A stretch of DNA of 39,187 nucleotides from contig JABFRX010000270.1 in NCBI GenBank assembly GCA_013140995.1, positions 1-39,187 of the forward strand. The letters run 5' to 3'. Numbering within the stretch: position 1 is the first letter of the stretch; every line of letters starts with the position of its first letter. Made by a program: the position numbers and the translations under genes. Shown piece by piece: positions 1 to 7,796 of the stretch. Source of the DNA: Alphaproteobacteria bacterium. GTDB lineage: Bacteria; Pseudomonadota; Alphaproteobacteria; Micropepsales; Micropepsaceae. The notes beneath the pieces were generated by a model, which saw only the letters and a list, made by a program, of their open reading frames with translations, had not been told where the DNA came from and ran no database searches.

Positions 1-129
1 GATCATCACCACGCAGCGCCGTGCCACTCGAACAAGATGATGCTGGACGAGAACGCCATGGCGAACGGGATTGCGCTTTATGCGGCGGTTGCGGAGCGGT
101 TCTTGGACCAGGGGTTGCCGGGGAAGTGA
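1..129 (+). CDS. C-terminal fragment of an M20-type amidohydrolase/peptidase (partial)
   Basis: Reading frame 1 is open from the first base to a TGA at 127-129 and gives 42 residues; the 5' part lies outside the window. The fragment begins with a His-rich turn, DHHHAAPCHSNKMMLDE, followed by an amphipathic helix, ALYAAVAERFL. An APCHSN/HHxP-type segment followed by an acidic patch and a closing helix is typical of the end of M20 metallopeptidases (M20D amidohydrolases), where the late His binds metal. Only the tail is visible, so the substrate cannot be inferred. It converges on the hydrolase gene ending at 200, leaving a 70-bp gap. Confidence 0.55.
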   Translation, partial: DHHHAAPCHSNKMMLDENAMANGIALYAAVAERFLDQGLPGK

Positions 130-199
130 GGGCGGGTGTTGGAGATACTCATCATCAAACTTTCGTGGTCACCCGCCATCGACGGGAGCGCGGAAATGC

Positions 200-1630
200 T
201 CAGGGCCGGCGCGCCTCGAATAGCACGTCGGGATACTGCGATGCAGGACCATCAAGCAACGGTTGCGCCGTGACGCCCTTCAAGGAGCGGTCAAAGAAGG
301 CGCGCGAATAGGCATTGATGATGTTATGGGCGCGCCGCGCATCGATTGGACCGTCCAGGCCGAGCCAGACGTCGAGCGGCGACGCCACAAAGTAGGGGAA
401 GTCGGACAGGTTTTGATGAAACATGTTCGGCACAAGCACCAAATAGCCATCCCCCGGAAGGCTCTCGTACACGCTTCGCATCGTGGTCTGCGTCTCGTCT
501 ATGTCAGTTTGCGCCCAACCTTCACGCCGCATCGTGTCGGCGTCGCGGCTGATCCACATCGTCGGCTGCCGCAGTCCGTTTCGAACGACGTCGGCGGGCA
601 TATAGACATCCATCGCAAGGCAGGCCCGCAGCCGCGCATCGTTGTGGCACGCTTGCGCAGTGACGGCGCCACCCAGCGATACGCCGAACATGCCGGCGCG
701 CTGCAAGTCCAGCCGGCCAGCGAGAATGCCGCTCGGGTCCGACTGGTTGATCGCCGCGAGCTGGTTCAGTGTGAAGCTGACGTCCTGCGCCAAGAAGGGC
801 ACGACACGATCCTGGAAACGGCGATCCATCATGCGGGTGTCGAAGTTCGCCCGGCGTCCATCTGGAAAGTCCACGCCTGCGGCGGCGTAAGGATGATCGA
901 TGGCCGCGACTACGTAGCCGTGCGACACGAGCTCCTCGACCTGAAACGTGTTGTGTAGGCGAACACCGCCGCGCCCGTGCGAAAAAATCAACACAGGGAA
1001 GACTTCCGCACCATCCGCCATAGGGGCAGATGGCATAGCGTTGGTCATGTCGTATTTGAGATGCGTGAACACCCAACCCGGCAAATGCAGCAGACGCGCC
1101 ACCGGCGCCAATACGGAGCCGTCCCGCATATAGGGGGCGCGAGGCGCAGACGGGTTGGCCCTGGCCGGATACCAAACCTGCACCGTCAGCTCGCGCTGAT
1201 CATTCGGGTCGGCGGTGAAAATCTCCGGACGGGCAGCATCGACCCAATGATAGGTCAATGTGCCGATGGCATGCGGTCCGGTCGGTGCCGGAAAGCGGAG
1301 CACGGGAAATGCGAGCGGCAAGAGGCCGGAGAGCGCTAGCACCACGGCACCGAAGGTCGCGCCGGTATAGCCGACAGCCCGCCAGAGGGGGCCGTACGCT
1401 CCGGCTCTCTTCACGGTGGGCGCGAGGGATATCAAAAGGAAAAGCACGCTCAAGGCATACGCGGGCACCATTTGCCAGCGCGCGCCCTCCAGGAGGATTT
1501 GAGCGCTCACCACCAGCAACGCGGTGAACGGCAGAATGCGCGCCGCGCGCGATGCGCGCCAGCGAGGGAATACGAGCGCGGCAAATGTCGCGAGATTGAC
1601 AAGCGTCAGCAGAACTTCGAGCGGCCTCAT
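200..1630 (-). CDS. Membrane-anchored alpha/beta hydrolase, PAF-acetylhydrolase/dienelactone-hydrolase-like
   Basis: This 476-residue protein has about four hydrophobic helices in its first 110 residues, then a soluble alpha/beta hydrolase domain. The HGRGG turn near residue 219 would form the oxyanion hole, GVSLGG near 316-321 is the nucleophile elbow (Ser318), and the His near 405 (NMFHQN) is the likely catalytic base. The order resembles bacterial relatives of platelet-activating-factor acetylhydrolase (isoform II), which cleave short or oxidised acyl esters; the real substrate is unknown. I chose the ATG at 1630 because it overlaps the stop of the upstream gene as ATGA; an in-frame ATG at 1648 would add six residues. 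It is the last gene of the minus-strand cluster that begins at 5996. Confidence 0.8.
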   Translation of the reverse strand: MRPLEVLLTLVNLATFAALVFPRWRASRAARILPFTALLVVSAQILLEGARWQMVPAYALSVLFLLISLAPTVKRAGAYGPLWRAVGYTGATFGAVVLALSGLLPLAFPVLRFPAPTGPHAIGTLTYHWVDAARPEIFTADPNDQRELTVQVWYPARANPSAPRAPYMRDGSVLAPVARLLHLPGWVFTHLKYDMTNAMPSAPMADGAEVFPVLIFSHGRGGVRLHNTFQVEELVSHGYVVAAIDHPYAAAGVDFPDGRRANFDTRMMDRRFQDRVVPFLAQDVSFTLNQLAAINQSDPSGILAGRLDLQRAGMFGVSLGGAVTAQACHNDARLRACLAMDVYMPADVVRNGLRQPTMWISRDADTMRREGWAQTDIDETQTTMRSVYESLPGDGYLVLVPNMFHQNLSDFPYFVASPLDVWLGLDGPIDARRAHNIINAYSRAFFDRSLKGVTAQPLLDGPASQYPDVLFEARRP

Positions 1631-2454
1631 GCGCGGTCTCGCGCGCATCTAAAGCGCGCCAGCGTCGACGGACCCCAAAGGGCGGCGACGATCCCAGCAA
1701 ATAGCGCCAGAATCACGAACAGAACAAAAGGATCGAGATACAATTCGAAAGCCGCAAACACGCCCCAGGGGATATTGATCATTGTATGAAACAGCACGGC
1801 GATGAAGACGCTTTGGCCGGCATTCTCAAACAGCCAGACGATGATGACACGCAGCGCGATTGCGCCAAGGCATCGCCAGATAATCCAATCGACGCTCCGG
1901 CCCATCTCGACAAACGGAATGACATGCCACAGGGCCCAGATCGCGCCGATGATGAGAGCTGCCGTCAACGCGTTCCACCCGCTCCTTAGTCCAGCGTAAG
2001 CGTATCCTTGCCAGCCGAGCTCCTCGCCAATCGCGCCGATGAAGAACATAAGAGCGAACGCGACAACCTCTGCGATTGAGAAGAATTGCACATCTGGCAG
2101 CGCCCGCCCCTCGAGGCGAAGCACGCCATACCCGGCAACGAACGCAATCGGCATGAGCAGGAGGGCGGCGAGAACCCACCTCACGCTCTTGATCCTGCGA
2201 TAGTCCAGAGCGCGCGCGAGCAATTGCCTTGCCCCCATCGCGCCGCTCTGATGGTAGACAAGGATGAGCGCGGCGATCATCGGAGTAAACGCCATGAGCG
2301 CGCTCAAGGGAAGAAACGTTGCGATCGGAAGGCGATCGCCCGCCAGGCCGAGCGCGTAGAATGGGATCGATAGTAGGAACACCAGCAGAAAGAAAAACCA
2401 TGACGATGCGAGGTACGACGCGCGCGCCCGCTTGGTCTGGGAATTGTCAAACAT
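1627..2454 (-). CDS. CPBP-family (CAAX/Abi) intramembrane metalloprotease
   Basis: The 275-residue protein is strongly hydrophobic with roughly seven to eight membrane segments. The three hallmark motifs of the CPBP family are present in order: GEELGWQGYA (Glu144, Glu145), ALWHVIPF (His177) and LFHTMIN (His223). In the usual EExxxR motif the Arg is Gln here (Gln149). CPBP proteins are intramembrane proteases related to Rce1 and often modify or protect against peptides; no substrate is indicated. The start overlaps the end of the preceding gene by 8 bp, and the stop overlaps the next start as ATGA, so it is probably translationally coupled on both sides. Confidence 0.85.
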   Translation of the reverse strand: MFDNSQTKRARASYLASSWFFFLLVFLLSIPFYALGLAGDRLPIATFLPLSALMAFTPMIAALILVYHQSGAMGARQLLARALDYRRIKSVRWVLAALLLMPIAFVAGYGVLRLEGRALPDVQFFSIAEVVAFALMFFIGAIGEELGWQGYAYAGLRSGWNALTAALIIGAIWALWHVIPFVEMGRSVDWIIWRCLGAIALRVIIVWLFENAGQSVFIAVLFHTMINIPWGVFAAFELYLDPFVLFVILALFAGIVAALWGPSTLARFRCARDRA

Positions 2455-2824
2455 CAGAGGGTTCTTCCGAGACCTTCAGACCATACGCCTTGACACTCAG
2501 AATGGCCCCGATTGCTCCAATAGCGGCCAACACCACGTAGGTGACGACATAGTCGGCCGCTTGCGGCGCATCGGGCATAGCCATGCGCCACAGGCCACCA
2601 ATCAAGACGACCCAGCCGGTCAGCGTTGTGAGAACGGGCCAACGCCAAGTCCAGAGATTGTGCGCGCGAACGATAGCAAGGCCGGCAACGAAGAGAATTG
2701 CGCCGTTGAGATAGACAACAGGCGCTATTTGGTTCGCGAAGGCGTCCATGTTGATGACTTCGGTGACGGCAAGTGCGACCATGGTTGGGCCGATCAATCC
2801 TGCGAGTTGTTTTGAGTCCGTCAT
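2447..2824 (-). CDS. Four-helix membrane protein of unknown function
   Basis: This is a 125-residue protein with four predicted membrane segments at about residues 8-24, 35-52, 63-79 and 90-110, and a short acidic tail ending EEPSDV. I recognise no named family. The start was set at the ATG at 2822-2824 because a purine-rich ribosome site (CGGGGGAATAAAC) lies directly before it; longer upstream starts would add a basic stretch of unlikely composition that runs into the next gene. The 3' end overlaps the CPBP protease start by 8 bp, which suggests the two membrane proteins are made together. Confidence 0.65.
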   Translation of the reverse strand: MTDSKQLAGLIGPTMVALAVTEVINMDAFANQIAPVVYLNGAILFVAGLAIVRAHNLWTWRWPVLTTLTGWVVLIGGLWRMAMPDAPQAADYVVTYVVLAAIGAIGAILSVKAYGLKVSEEPSDV

Positions 2825-2876
2825 GTTTATTCCCCCGGAGAGCAAGTCTTCTGACATCAGAACACGCCTGCGCCGA

Positions 2877-3563
2877 TCACGCTGCACGCGCCTGGATCGC
2901 CGATGGCGTTTGGCAACCAACGATCGCGGGGGCCTCTTGTATCAAATCGTTGTTCTCGATGGCGGCCACCATGAACAGCGCAAAGTCCACGCGGCGCGTG
3001 ATGTTGCTGGCAAGGATGGGGTCGCCCACGTGTTTGCTCCAAACCGGGAGGCCTTGGCTTGGGCCTTCTTCAAGGTCGCTGCCGCGCACGACGGTCCAGC
3101 GTGTCTGGCTGGCAAAGACCCGGCGGCACGCCTCCACTTGGTCGTCAATGTCGATCAGGCGCAGAAGCCGGGCAATCCCGCCTACAAATTTCACCAACGC
3201 CTTGACGCGCCATGAATAGACGTCCTGTCCATCCCTCGTGATGTGCCAGCCGCAGGAGAATATGAGCCGAGCATCCGGTTGCGCCAGATCGAGGACGGCT
3301 TGCGCCGTGCCCGAGGCATAGTTGTGAACGCCCCACGGCACCAGCACGGTGAGCACGCCGTCACATCCTTCGACGGCTTTTTTAATGACTTGGCTGTCGT
3401 TGGTGGCTCCAGGGAAAACGGTAATACGCCCCTTGAACCGTGCAAGTTTGCCGATGCTGCGTTCCCGGCAAACGCCCGTGACCTCGTAGCCGCGGTCCAA
3501 CGCATGCTGAACCATGTATTGCCCGAGTTTTCCGGAGATGCCGACGATGCAGACTTTTTTCAT
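2877..3563 (-). CDS. NmrA-like / atypical SDR NAD(P)-binding protein
   Basis: The 228-residue protein opens with a Rossmann beta-alpha-beta unit containing the glycine-rich motif GISGKLGQ (residues 8-15), followed by an Arg-bearing loop (CRERS) that suggests NADP(H). The typical SDR Tyr-x-x-x-Lys pair is replaced by a weak YSWRVK context, as in NmrA/HSCARG-type redox sensors and atypical NAD(P)-dependent epimerases. The sequence continues with TRWTVVRGSDL and VDFALFMV, which match the conserved late strands of that group. It could be a reductase or a nucleotide-sensing regulator. A GAGG ribosome site precedes the ATG. It lies 52 bp upstream of the four-helix gene in the same direction. Confidence 0.8.
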   Translation of the reverse strand: MKKVCIVGISGKLGQYMVQHALDRGYEVTGVCRERSIGKLARFKGRITVFPGATNDSQVIKKAVEGCDGVLTVLVPWGVHNYASGTAQAVLDLAQPDARLIFSCGWHITRDGQDVYSWRVKALVKFVGGIARLLRLIDIDDQVEACRRVFASQTRWTVVRGSDLEEGPSQGLPVWSKHVGDPILASNITRRVDFALFMVAAIENNDLIQEAPAIVGCQTPSAIQARAA

Positions 3564-3621
3564 TTTGCAGCCTCGGCAGCGGGCTAGCGCGGCCGCCGCA
3601 CCCGGGTTGGAGAATTGGCCG

Positions 3622-3852
3622 CTAGGGGCGGGGCGGACCCGAGCGCCGCTTCAAGGACCAAAAGACGGCAAGGCCGCTAGCCGCGAGCACAATAGCTCCG
3701 ACACTGGCCCATGTGAGCGAGGGACCCTGAATGGGAGCGCAATCCGCAAAGCAAAGAATTGGCCGCACGTGCGCGATCCCCAGTCCCTGAAGCAGCCAGA
3801 GCCCGCCCAGCAATGCGGCAAGCAGGCCGAGTACAAAAGCTGCCTTCTTCAC
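3622..3852 (-). CDS. Small two-helix membrane protein
   Basis: This 76-residue protein has two hydrophobic helices (about residues 4-22 and 48-66) joined by a loop with a pair of cysteines, LCFADCAP, and ends in a basic tail, SLKRRSGPPRP. It looks like a conserved small hypothetical protein, but I cannot name a function. The start codon is GTG at 3852 with a GGAG ribosome site eight bases upstream. It sits 87 bp after the lactonase-like gene and 58 bp before the NmrA-like gene in the same direction, so it is probably co-transcribed. Confidence 0.65.
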   Translation of the reverse strand: MKKAAFVLGLLAALLGGLWLLQGLGIAHVRPILCFADCAPIQGPSLTWASVGAIVLAASGLAVFWSLKRRSGPPRP

Positions 3853-3939
3853 GTGATTTCTCCGTTCTCAGCCGGACTGACAACAGCCCCCAAGCCAATA
3901 TCAACGCAGACGGGGGCCACACGTTCCCCTGTGAGGGCG

Positions 3940-4797
3940 TCAAACCGCTGCAGCGAGCGCGGCCGCCGCGCCCGGGTCGTGCGCGGCCAGCACGACGAGC
4001 CCCGCGCAGGCTTGCCGCAATTGGTTCATCATGGCCGTGGAGCGACGCAACACACGCCGGTTTCCCACCCCGGGCACGTGTCCGCAGGCGAGCAGGCGCG
4101 CTTCATAGGTAAGATCCCCGACCAGCGCGAGCGTCGGTCGCCCAGGGCGGCGCACAATCAATGAGCTTGATCCGGGCGTGTGCCCTGGAGTCGGCACCAT
4201 GACCAGGCTGCCGTCGCCAAAGAGGTCGTGCCCGGTGTCGAAGGGGGCAAGCGAGGGATCCCGAAGCGGGCGAGGCTCGATCTCCCGCCATTTCAAACCC
4301 GGCAGTTCGATGTGCTTGCGCATGACGCCAAGCAGTTCTGGCCACAACCCCGACAACGTATGCCACTCCGCCCGGCTGACCAGCAGTTCGGCCTGACCAA
4401 GCTCGCGCAAGCCGCCGATGTGGTCGCCGTGGAGGTGGGACACGATCGCCGTGCCGACGTCGCCGGCGCTGTAGCCAAGGCCCGCCAACAGGGCGCTCAG
4501 AGTCTGGTCCTCAGCCATCTCGAACTTGGCCATCCGGTAAAGCGGCCCCATCAGAAATCCGGTTGGAAAGTACCTCGGGTCCGTGATCGACGCCCGATCC
4601 TGGCCGGTGTCGAACAGCACAAGTCCGTCGCGGTGCTCGATGACATAGACATTGATCGGGCGCGGCGCGGTCCACCGGCGGGAGGTGAGCACCCACAGCC
4701 ACGTGGGTTGCCAGGTGCTCGCCATGTGTTCCGGGTGGATCTGCACCGCGCCGGTGCTGACGACGCTCACACGGCGGATCGGGTCATTGGTGGTCAT
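3940..4797 (-). CDS. MBL-fold metallo-hydrolase, N-acyl homoserine lactonase-like
   Basis: The 285-residue protein carries a complete metallo-beta-lactamase-fold metal site: HLHGDH at residues 121-126, His206 in PTPGHTPGS, Asp228 in VGDLT and His273 in AAHDPG. Length and motif order match the AHL-lactonase (AiiA/AttM-like) branch of dizinc hydrolases, which open lactone rings; lactonase activity is an inference from family. The N-terminus (PINVYVIEHRDGLVLFDTG) matches that branch. The ATG at 4797 overlaps the stop of the upstream alpha/beta hydrolase as ATGA, which fixes the start. There is no signal peptide, so it should be cytoplasmic. Confidence 0.85.
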   Translation of the reverse strand: MTTNDPIRRVSVVSTGAVQIHPEHMASTWQPTWLWVLTSRRWTAPRPINVYVIEHRDGLVLFDTGQDRASITDPRYFPTGFLMGPLYRMAKFEMAEDQTLSALLAGLGYSAGDVGTAIVSHLHGDHIGGLRELGQAELLVSRAEWHTLSGLWPELLGVMRKHIELPGLKWREIEPRPLRDPSLAPFDTGHDLFGDGSLVMVPTPGHTPGSSSLIVRRPGRPTLALVGDLTYEARLLACGHVPGVGNRRVLRRSTAMMNQLRQACAGLVVLAAHDPGAAAALAAAV

Positions 4798-5996
4798 GAT
4801 GACTGATGTCCCGTCGGGTGCGCATCCACCCATGAAAGTATCTGGGACACCGCGAGGCCGAGATTGCCGATCTGGCAGTGTGATTGTGCCTGGTCGGCGC
4901 GGGTGAAAATCTGCGCGGTGACCGATCGCGCGTTCGTCAGCAGCGGAAGTTGCTCGAACAATTGCGCGAGCGGCACGAAATGGTCCTCCGCGCCGGCCAT
5001 GATCAGCGTGTCCTGCGTAATCAGCTTGGAGATGGCTCGCGTGTTGTAGGCCTTGAGCCTGTAGAAATACGCAGCCGGCGCTGCGGCGCCGAGAACATGC
5101 ATGCCCTGTTCGATGCCCCATCTCGACATGAGGTCGTACTTCATCATTGCGCGGGAGAGTGCGTTGATCAACGGCGCGAGGCGCAGCCGCACCAGCGTCG
5201 TCAGCGCCAACTGCGCCGCCCAGCCGCGCCGGGATGTGATGCATTGAAAGAAATCGAGCATGACATCGAAGGCAACGACGCGCTCAACCCTCGGCTCGAA
5301 GGCGGCGGCGCGCAGCGCAAGGCAGCCACCGAGGCTGATGCCGATGAGGGTGACATCGGACAGCCCCAGATGATCGAGGACAGCGCCGACCGGCTTTTCC
5401 CAATCTGGCGTCATTGGCATGTTGTCGCGCATGAGCGTCGAGCCCTGGCCCGGCCCATCGAACATGACGACCTGGTAGCCGCGCGAGGCCATGGCTTGGG
5501 CGAGCCCGTAGAATTCCTCCATGTGAGCGTCGTATCCGGCGTGAACGACGATGGTTCCGCGCGATGGCGATGCTGGCGCCAGTTTCAGCCCATAAAGATG
5601 GCCGCTCTCATAAGGCACGGAGATGCGCTCGAGGCGCCGATCCTGATGGGCACGATAAAACAGCGTGATGAACGTCTCGAACGCGCGCATTCTCTCGGGG
5701 TCGCTCGGGCTCATAAAGAATTCGGCGGCGCGATAGAGCGACGCCGCCAGTGTCAGTTCGTTTCGCTCTTCAGCCAGAGCAGCGGCTGATAGAAACTCTA
5801 CCTTCCAATCCTGGAAGTTCTTGATTCTTGCGCCGATCTCCGCAAACAGCGGTTCCGCGCCGGGAACAAGGAAGCGATTGAGCTGGTAGTTGATATTCGG
5901 ATCGCGATGGAATGTGTAATACTGTGTGATCGACAGCCACGTGGCCAAAGTCGCTTGCGCTGCGGGTCTCGGGTGGGTTTGGGGTCTAGCGGTCAT
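4794..5996 (-). CDS. Alpha/beta hydrolase (FrsA / pseudooxynicotine-hydrolase-like)
   Basis: This 400-residue protein has an N-terminal helical cap region (about residues 15-120) followed by an alpha/beta hydrolase core. The nucleophile elbow is GISLGG (Ser221), the acid is Asp338 in GAEDHFVP and the base is His373 in QSHCQ. The domain order resembles FrsA and 2,6-dihydropseudooxynicotine hydrolase, C-C or ester hydrolases with an N-terminal cap. The start is uncertain: the ATG at 5996 lacks a strong ribosome site, and an in-frame ATG at 6137 would add 47 residues of Arg-rich, non-conserved-looking sequence, so I prefer the shorter form. It is the first gene of the minus-strand cluster and overlaps the lactonase-like gene by 4 bp. 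Confidence 0.8.
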   Translation of the reverse strand: MTARPQTHPRPAAQATLATWLSITQYYTFHRDPNINYQLNRFLVPGAEPLFAEIGARIKNFQDWKVEFLSAAALAEERNELTLAASLYRAAEFFMSPSDPERMRAFETFITLFYRAHQDRRLERISVPYESGHLYGLKLAPASPSRGTIVVHAGYDAHMEEFYGLAQAMASRGYQVVMFDGPGQGSTLMRDNMPMTPDWEKPVGAVLDHLGLSDVTLIGISLGGCLALRAAAFEPRVERVVAFDVMLDFFQCITSRRGWAAQLALTTLVRLRLAPLINALSRAMMKYDLMSRWGIEQGMHVLGAAAPAAYFYRLKAYNTRAISKLITQDTLIMAGAEDHFVPLAQLFEQLPLLTNARSVTAQIFTRADQAQSHCQIGNLGLAVSQILSWVDAHPTGHQSS

Positions 5997-6412
5997 TTTA
6001 AGCGTGTCCGCCTGTTCACGCGCGCCCTCCGTAGCGATCCATGCAATGTACAACGCGCTAAGGTCCTGCAGGTTCCGCCTCGGTGTCGGAGCATTCGCGC
6101 GTGAAGGGTGTCGGTGCGCAGATCGCGAAGCGGGCAAGGTTGCGCTTAGCCGCTCTGCATGGCGCGCCGACGCTTGGCGCGCTCGCCTCGCCCGGCGCCG
6201 ACTTGAAGCAAATCAAGGGCGAAGGGTGTCGCTGTTTAGAACTGCGCCTGTCTTGAACAATCCGGGGACACGTCACAAACTACAACAACGAACCCTGCGT
6301 GCCGTCCGCCGTTTTGGGCTTTGGTTCCGGGCGGAAGGCTTCGACCTCCCCCCGACCGACGTCGCGCCTGGTGCTGCCTAACTCCGTTTCGGCAAAGATC
6401 CCCCTTGTTATT

Positions 6413-6427
6413 GTTCTTCTTTTGTTC
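6413..6427 (+). promoter_or_regulatory. Candidate LexA (SOS) box, GTTC-N7-GTTC
   Basis: The sequence GTTC-TTCTTTT-GTTC matches the direct-repeat LexA site known from alphaproteobacteria, including the T-rich spacer. It lies in non-coding DNA about 280 bp before the MBL gene and about 415 bp before the divergent hydrolase, so no SOS gene is attached to it in the usual way. The eight defined bases alone would occur by chance roughly once or more in this window, counting both strands, so the call rests on spacer composition and position. Confidence 0.4.
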
Positions 6428-6586
6428 TATTTGAATCTCCGGTTGCAGGAGGTGCCAACGAACCGAAACTTGGCCGCGGAAAAAGGGCGGTTTCTGCTCC
6501 TAAAGCTAGGGTACATGGGGTTGTTCGCTCAATTTACGCCCGGTACCCCTCTTGGCGGGAGCGGCTTCCGTGGCGCGGGCGCCGTC

Positions 6587-6612
6587 TGGGACCGTTGGCC
6601 TCCAGCCCGCAC
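6587..6612 (+). repeat. REP-like element, left unit of an inverted pair
   Basis: This 26-bp unit starts with TGGGACCG and contains the imperfect palindrome GGCCTCCAGCC. It matches the reverse complement of 6648-6673 at 21 of 26 positions. Confidence 0.55.
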
Positions 6613-6647
6613 CTTGCTGTCCATGAAGCATTGAACGCAGAAAGTAA

Positions 6648-6673
6648 GTGCCGGCAGGATGCCGGCGGTCCCA
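6648..6673 (-). repeat. REP-like element, right unit of an inverted pair
   Basis: This 26-bp unit contains a clean hairpin, GCCGGCA-GGA-TGCCGGC, and ends in CGGTCCCA. Its reverse complement matches the left unit at 6587-6612, with 35 bp between the two. The form (a short palindromic head with a conserved GGGACCG end, arranged as an inverted pair outside genes) is that of REP/BIME elements. No RAYT transposase gene is in the window. Confidence 0.6.
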
Positions 6674-6708
6674 GGAAGTAAGACTGCACCGTGCGATGGA
6701 GATGCCGA

Positions 6709-7680
6709 ATGTCGCTTGCGAAGAATGGGTACGCTTACAGGCGCGGCCTCACCGATCTTGGCAATGGGACGTTCGCTTACCTGCAGCCCGACGGGTCGTG
6801 GGGGTGGTCGAATGCGGGGTTGATCACCGATGGGGATCAGTCGCTGCTTGTCGATACGCTGTTCGATTTGAAGCTCACGCGCGACATGCTCTCGGCCATG
6901 CGGGCGGCGGCGCCCCGGGCCGCGAAGACCATCGGCACGCTCGTCAACACGCACCACAACGGCGATCATTGTTATGGGAACGAGCTCGTTGAAGGTGCGG
7001 AGATCATCGCGTCAGCGCATGCGGCGGAGGAGATGAAGCGAGAGCAGCCGACCTTGCTTGCCAATTTCATGAAGGCGGCGCCGGGGCTTGGGCTCACCGG
7101 CGAGTACTTGATGCATTGCTTCGGCGCGTTCGACTTCAACGGGATCACGCCGACGGGGCCTACGACGACGTTCAGCGGGCGGATGCACCGGCATGTCGGC
7201 GCGAAGACGGTCGAGCTCATCGAGGTGGGGCCTGCGCATACCGGCGGCGACGTGCTTGTGCATGTGCCGGCGGACAAAACGGTCTTCACCGGCGACATTC
7301 TTTTCATCGAGGGCACGCCGATCATGTGGGCGGGACCGGTCGGCAATTGGATCGCGGCGTGCGATCAGATCTTGCGGCTCGATTGCGAGACGATAGTGCC
7401 GGGACATGGGCCCGTCACCGACAAACGCGGTGTGAAGGCGGTGCAGAGTTATCTCACCTATATTCGCGACGAGGCGCGCGAGCGGTTCGATGGAGGCCTT
7501 TCGGCGCGCGATGCGGCGCATGACATCGCGCTCGGCGATTACGACTCCTGGGGCGATGCTGAGCGCATCGCTGTTAACGTTGCGACGCTCTACCGGGAGT
7601 TCTCTGGCGATGCGACGCCGCCCAATGCGGCCGAGCTGTTTGCGTTGATGGGCGAAATTTGGGCGGCGCGGCGCAAGTAG
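6709..7680 (+). CDS. MBL-fold metallo-hydrolase with HxNxDH motif
   Basis: The 323-residue protein has the metallo-beta-lactamase fold motifs THHNGDHCYGN (82-87 for the metal part), His177 in PAHTGGD, Asp196 in FTGDILF and His233 in VPGHGPV. The usual second His of HxHxDH is Asn84. An NTHxNGDHCxGN variant is, as far as I recall, a recognised subgroup of cyclase/SoxH-like MBL proteins, so this is probably a lineage feature and not damage. The substrate is unknown. The ATG at 6709 has GGAGA six bases upstream; a GTG at 6691 in frame is less well placed. It starts just after the REP-like pair and lies 116 bp before the exporter operon. Confidence 0.85.
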   Translation: MSLAKNGYAYRRGLTDLGNGTFAYLQPDGSWGWSNAGLITDGDQSLLVDTLFDLKLTRDMLSAMRAAAPRAAKTIGTLVNTHHNGDHCYGNELVEGAEIIASAHAAEEMKREQPTLLANFMKAAPGLGLTGEYLMHCFGAFDFNGITPTGPTTTFSGRMHRHVGAKTVELIEVGPAHTGGDVLVHVPADKTVFTGDILFIEGTPIMWAGPVGNWIAACDQILRLDCETIVPGHGPVTDKRGVKAVQSYLTYIRDEARERFDGGLSARDAAHDIALGDYDSWGDAERIAVNVATLYREFSGDATPPNAAELFALMGEIWAARRK

Positions 7681-7796
7681 TTCTTGTTTCGTTCGATCGC
7701 CGTCAGTAAGGTTTCACCCTTGCCGATCAAGCGTCCCGGTCCGATTTGTGCTCTGCCACGTATTGGACGGCACTCGCGGCGGTTTCAGGGGACTTC

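Larger units (their letters stand above)
5997..6708. other. Long non-coding interval between divergent genes
   Basis: About 710 bp separate the minus-strand cluster from the plus-strand MBL gene. Several short open frames exist on both strands, but none has a convincing ribosome site with a start codon, a recognisable domain or a protein-like composition. The interval holds a GTTC-N7-GTTC element at 6413-6427 and an inverted pair of REP-like repeats at 6587-6673. An 11-bp direct repeat (GAAGGGTGTCG) occurs at 6103 and 6221. It may contain eroded coding sequence or a small RNA, but I cannot support either. Confidence 0.6.

Noticed and set aside
131-177. GGCGGGTG/CACCCGCC inverted repeat between the first two convergent genes
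   Set aside because: The 31-nt loop and lack of a U-tract make it a weak terminator candidate; not enough to list.
3586-3977. A 22-bp near-repeat (AGCGCGGCCGCCGC followed by CCCGGGT) at 3586 and 3956
   Set aside because: One mismatch only, but the sequence is simple GC-rich DNA and one copy simply codes for Ala-rich residues at the end of the lactonase-like protein; chance is likely.
6103-6231. Direct repeat GAAGGGTGTCG at 6103 and 6221
   Set aside because: Only 11 bp and no flanking similarity; no sign of an insertion or attachment site.
6299-6634. A 111-residue plus-strand open frame in the non-coding interval
   Set aside because: No ribosome site, no domain, and it runs through the left REP-like unit; composition looks random.
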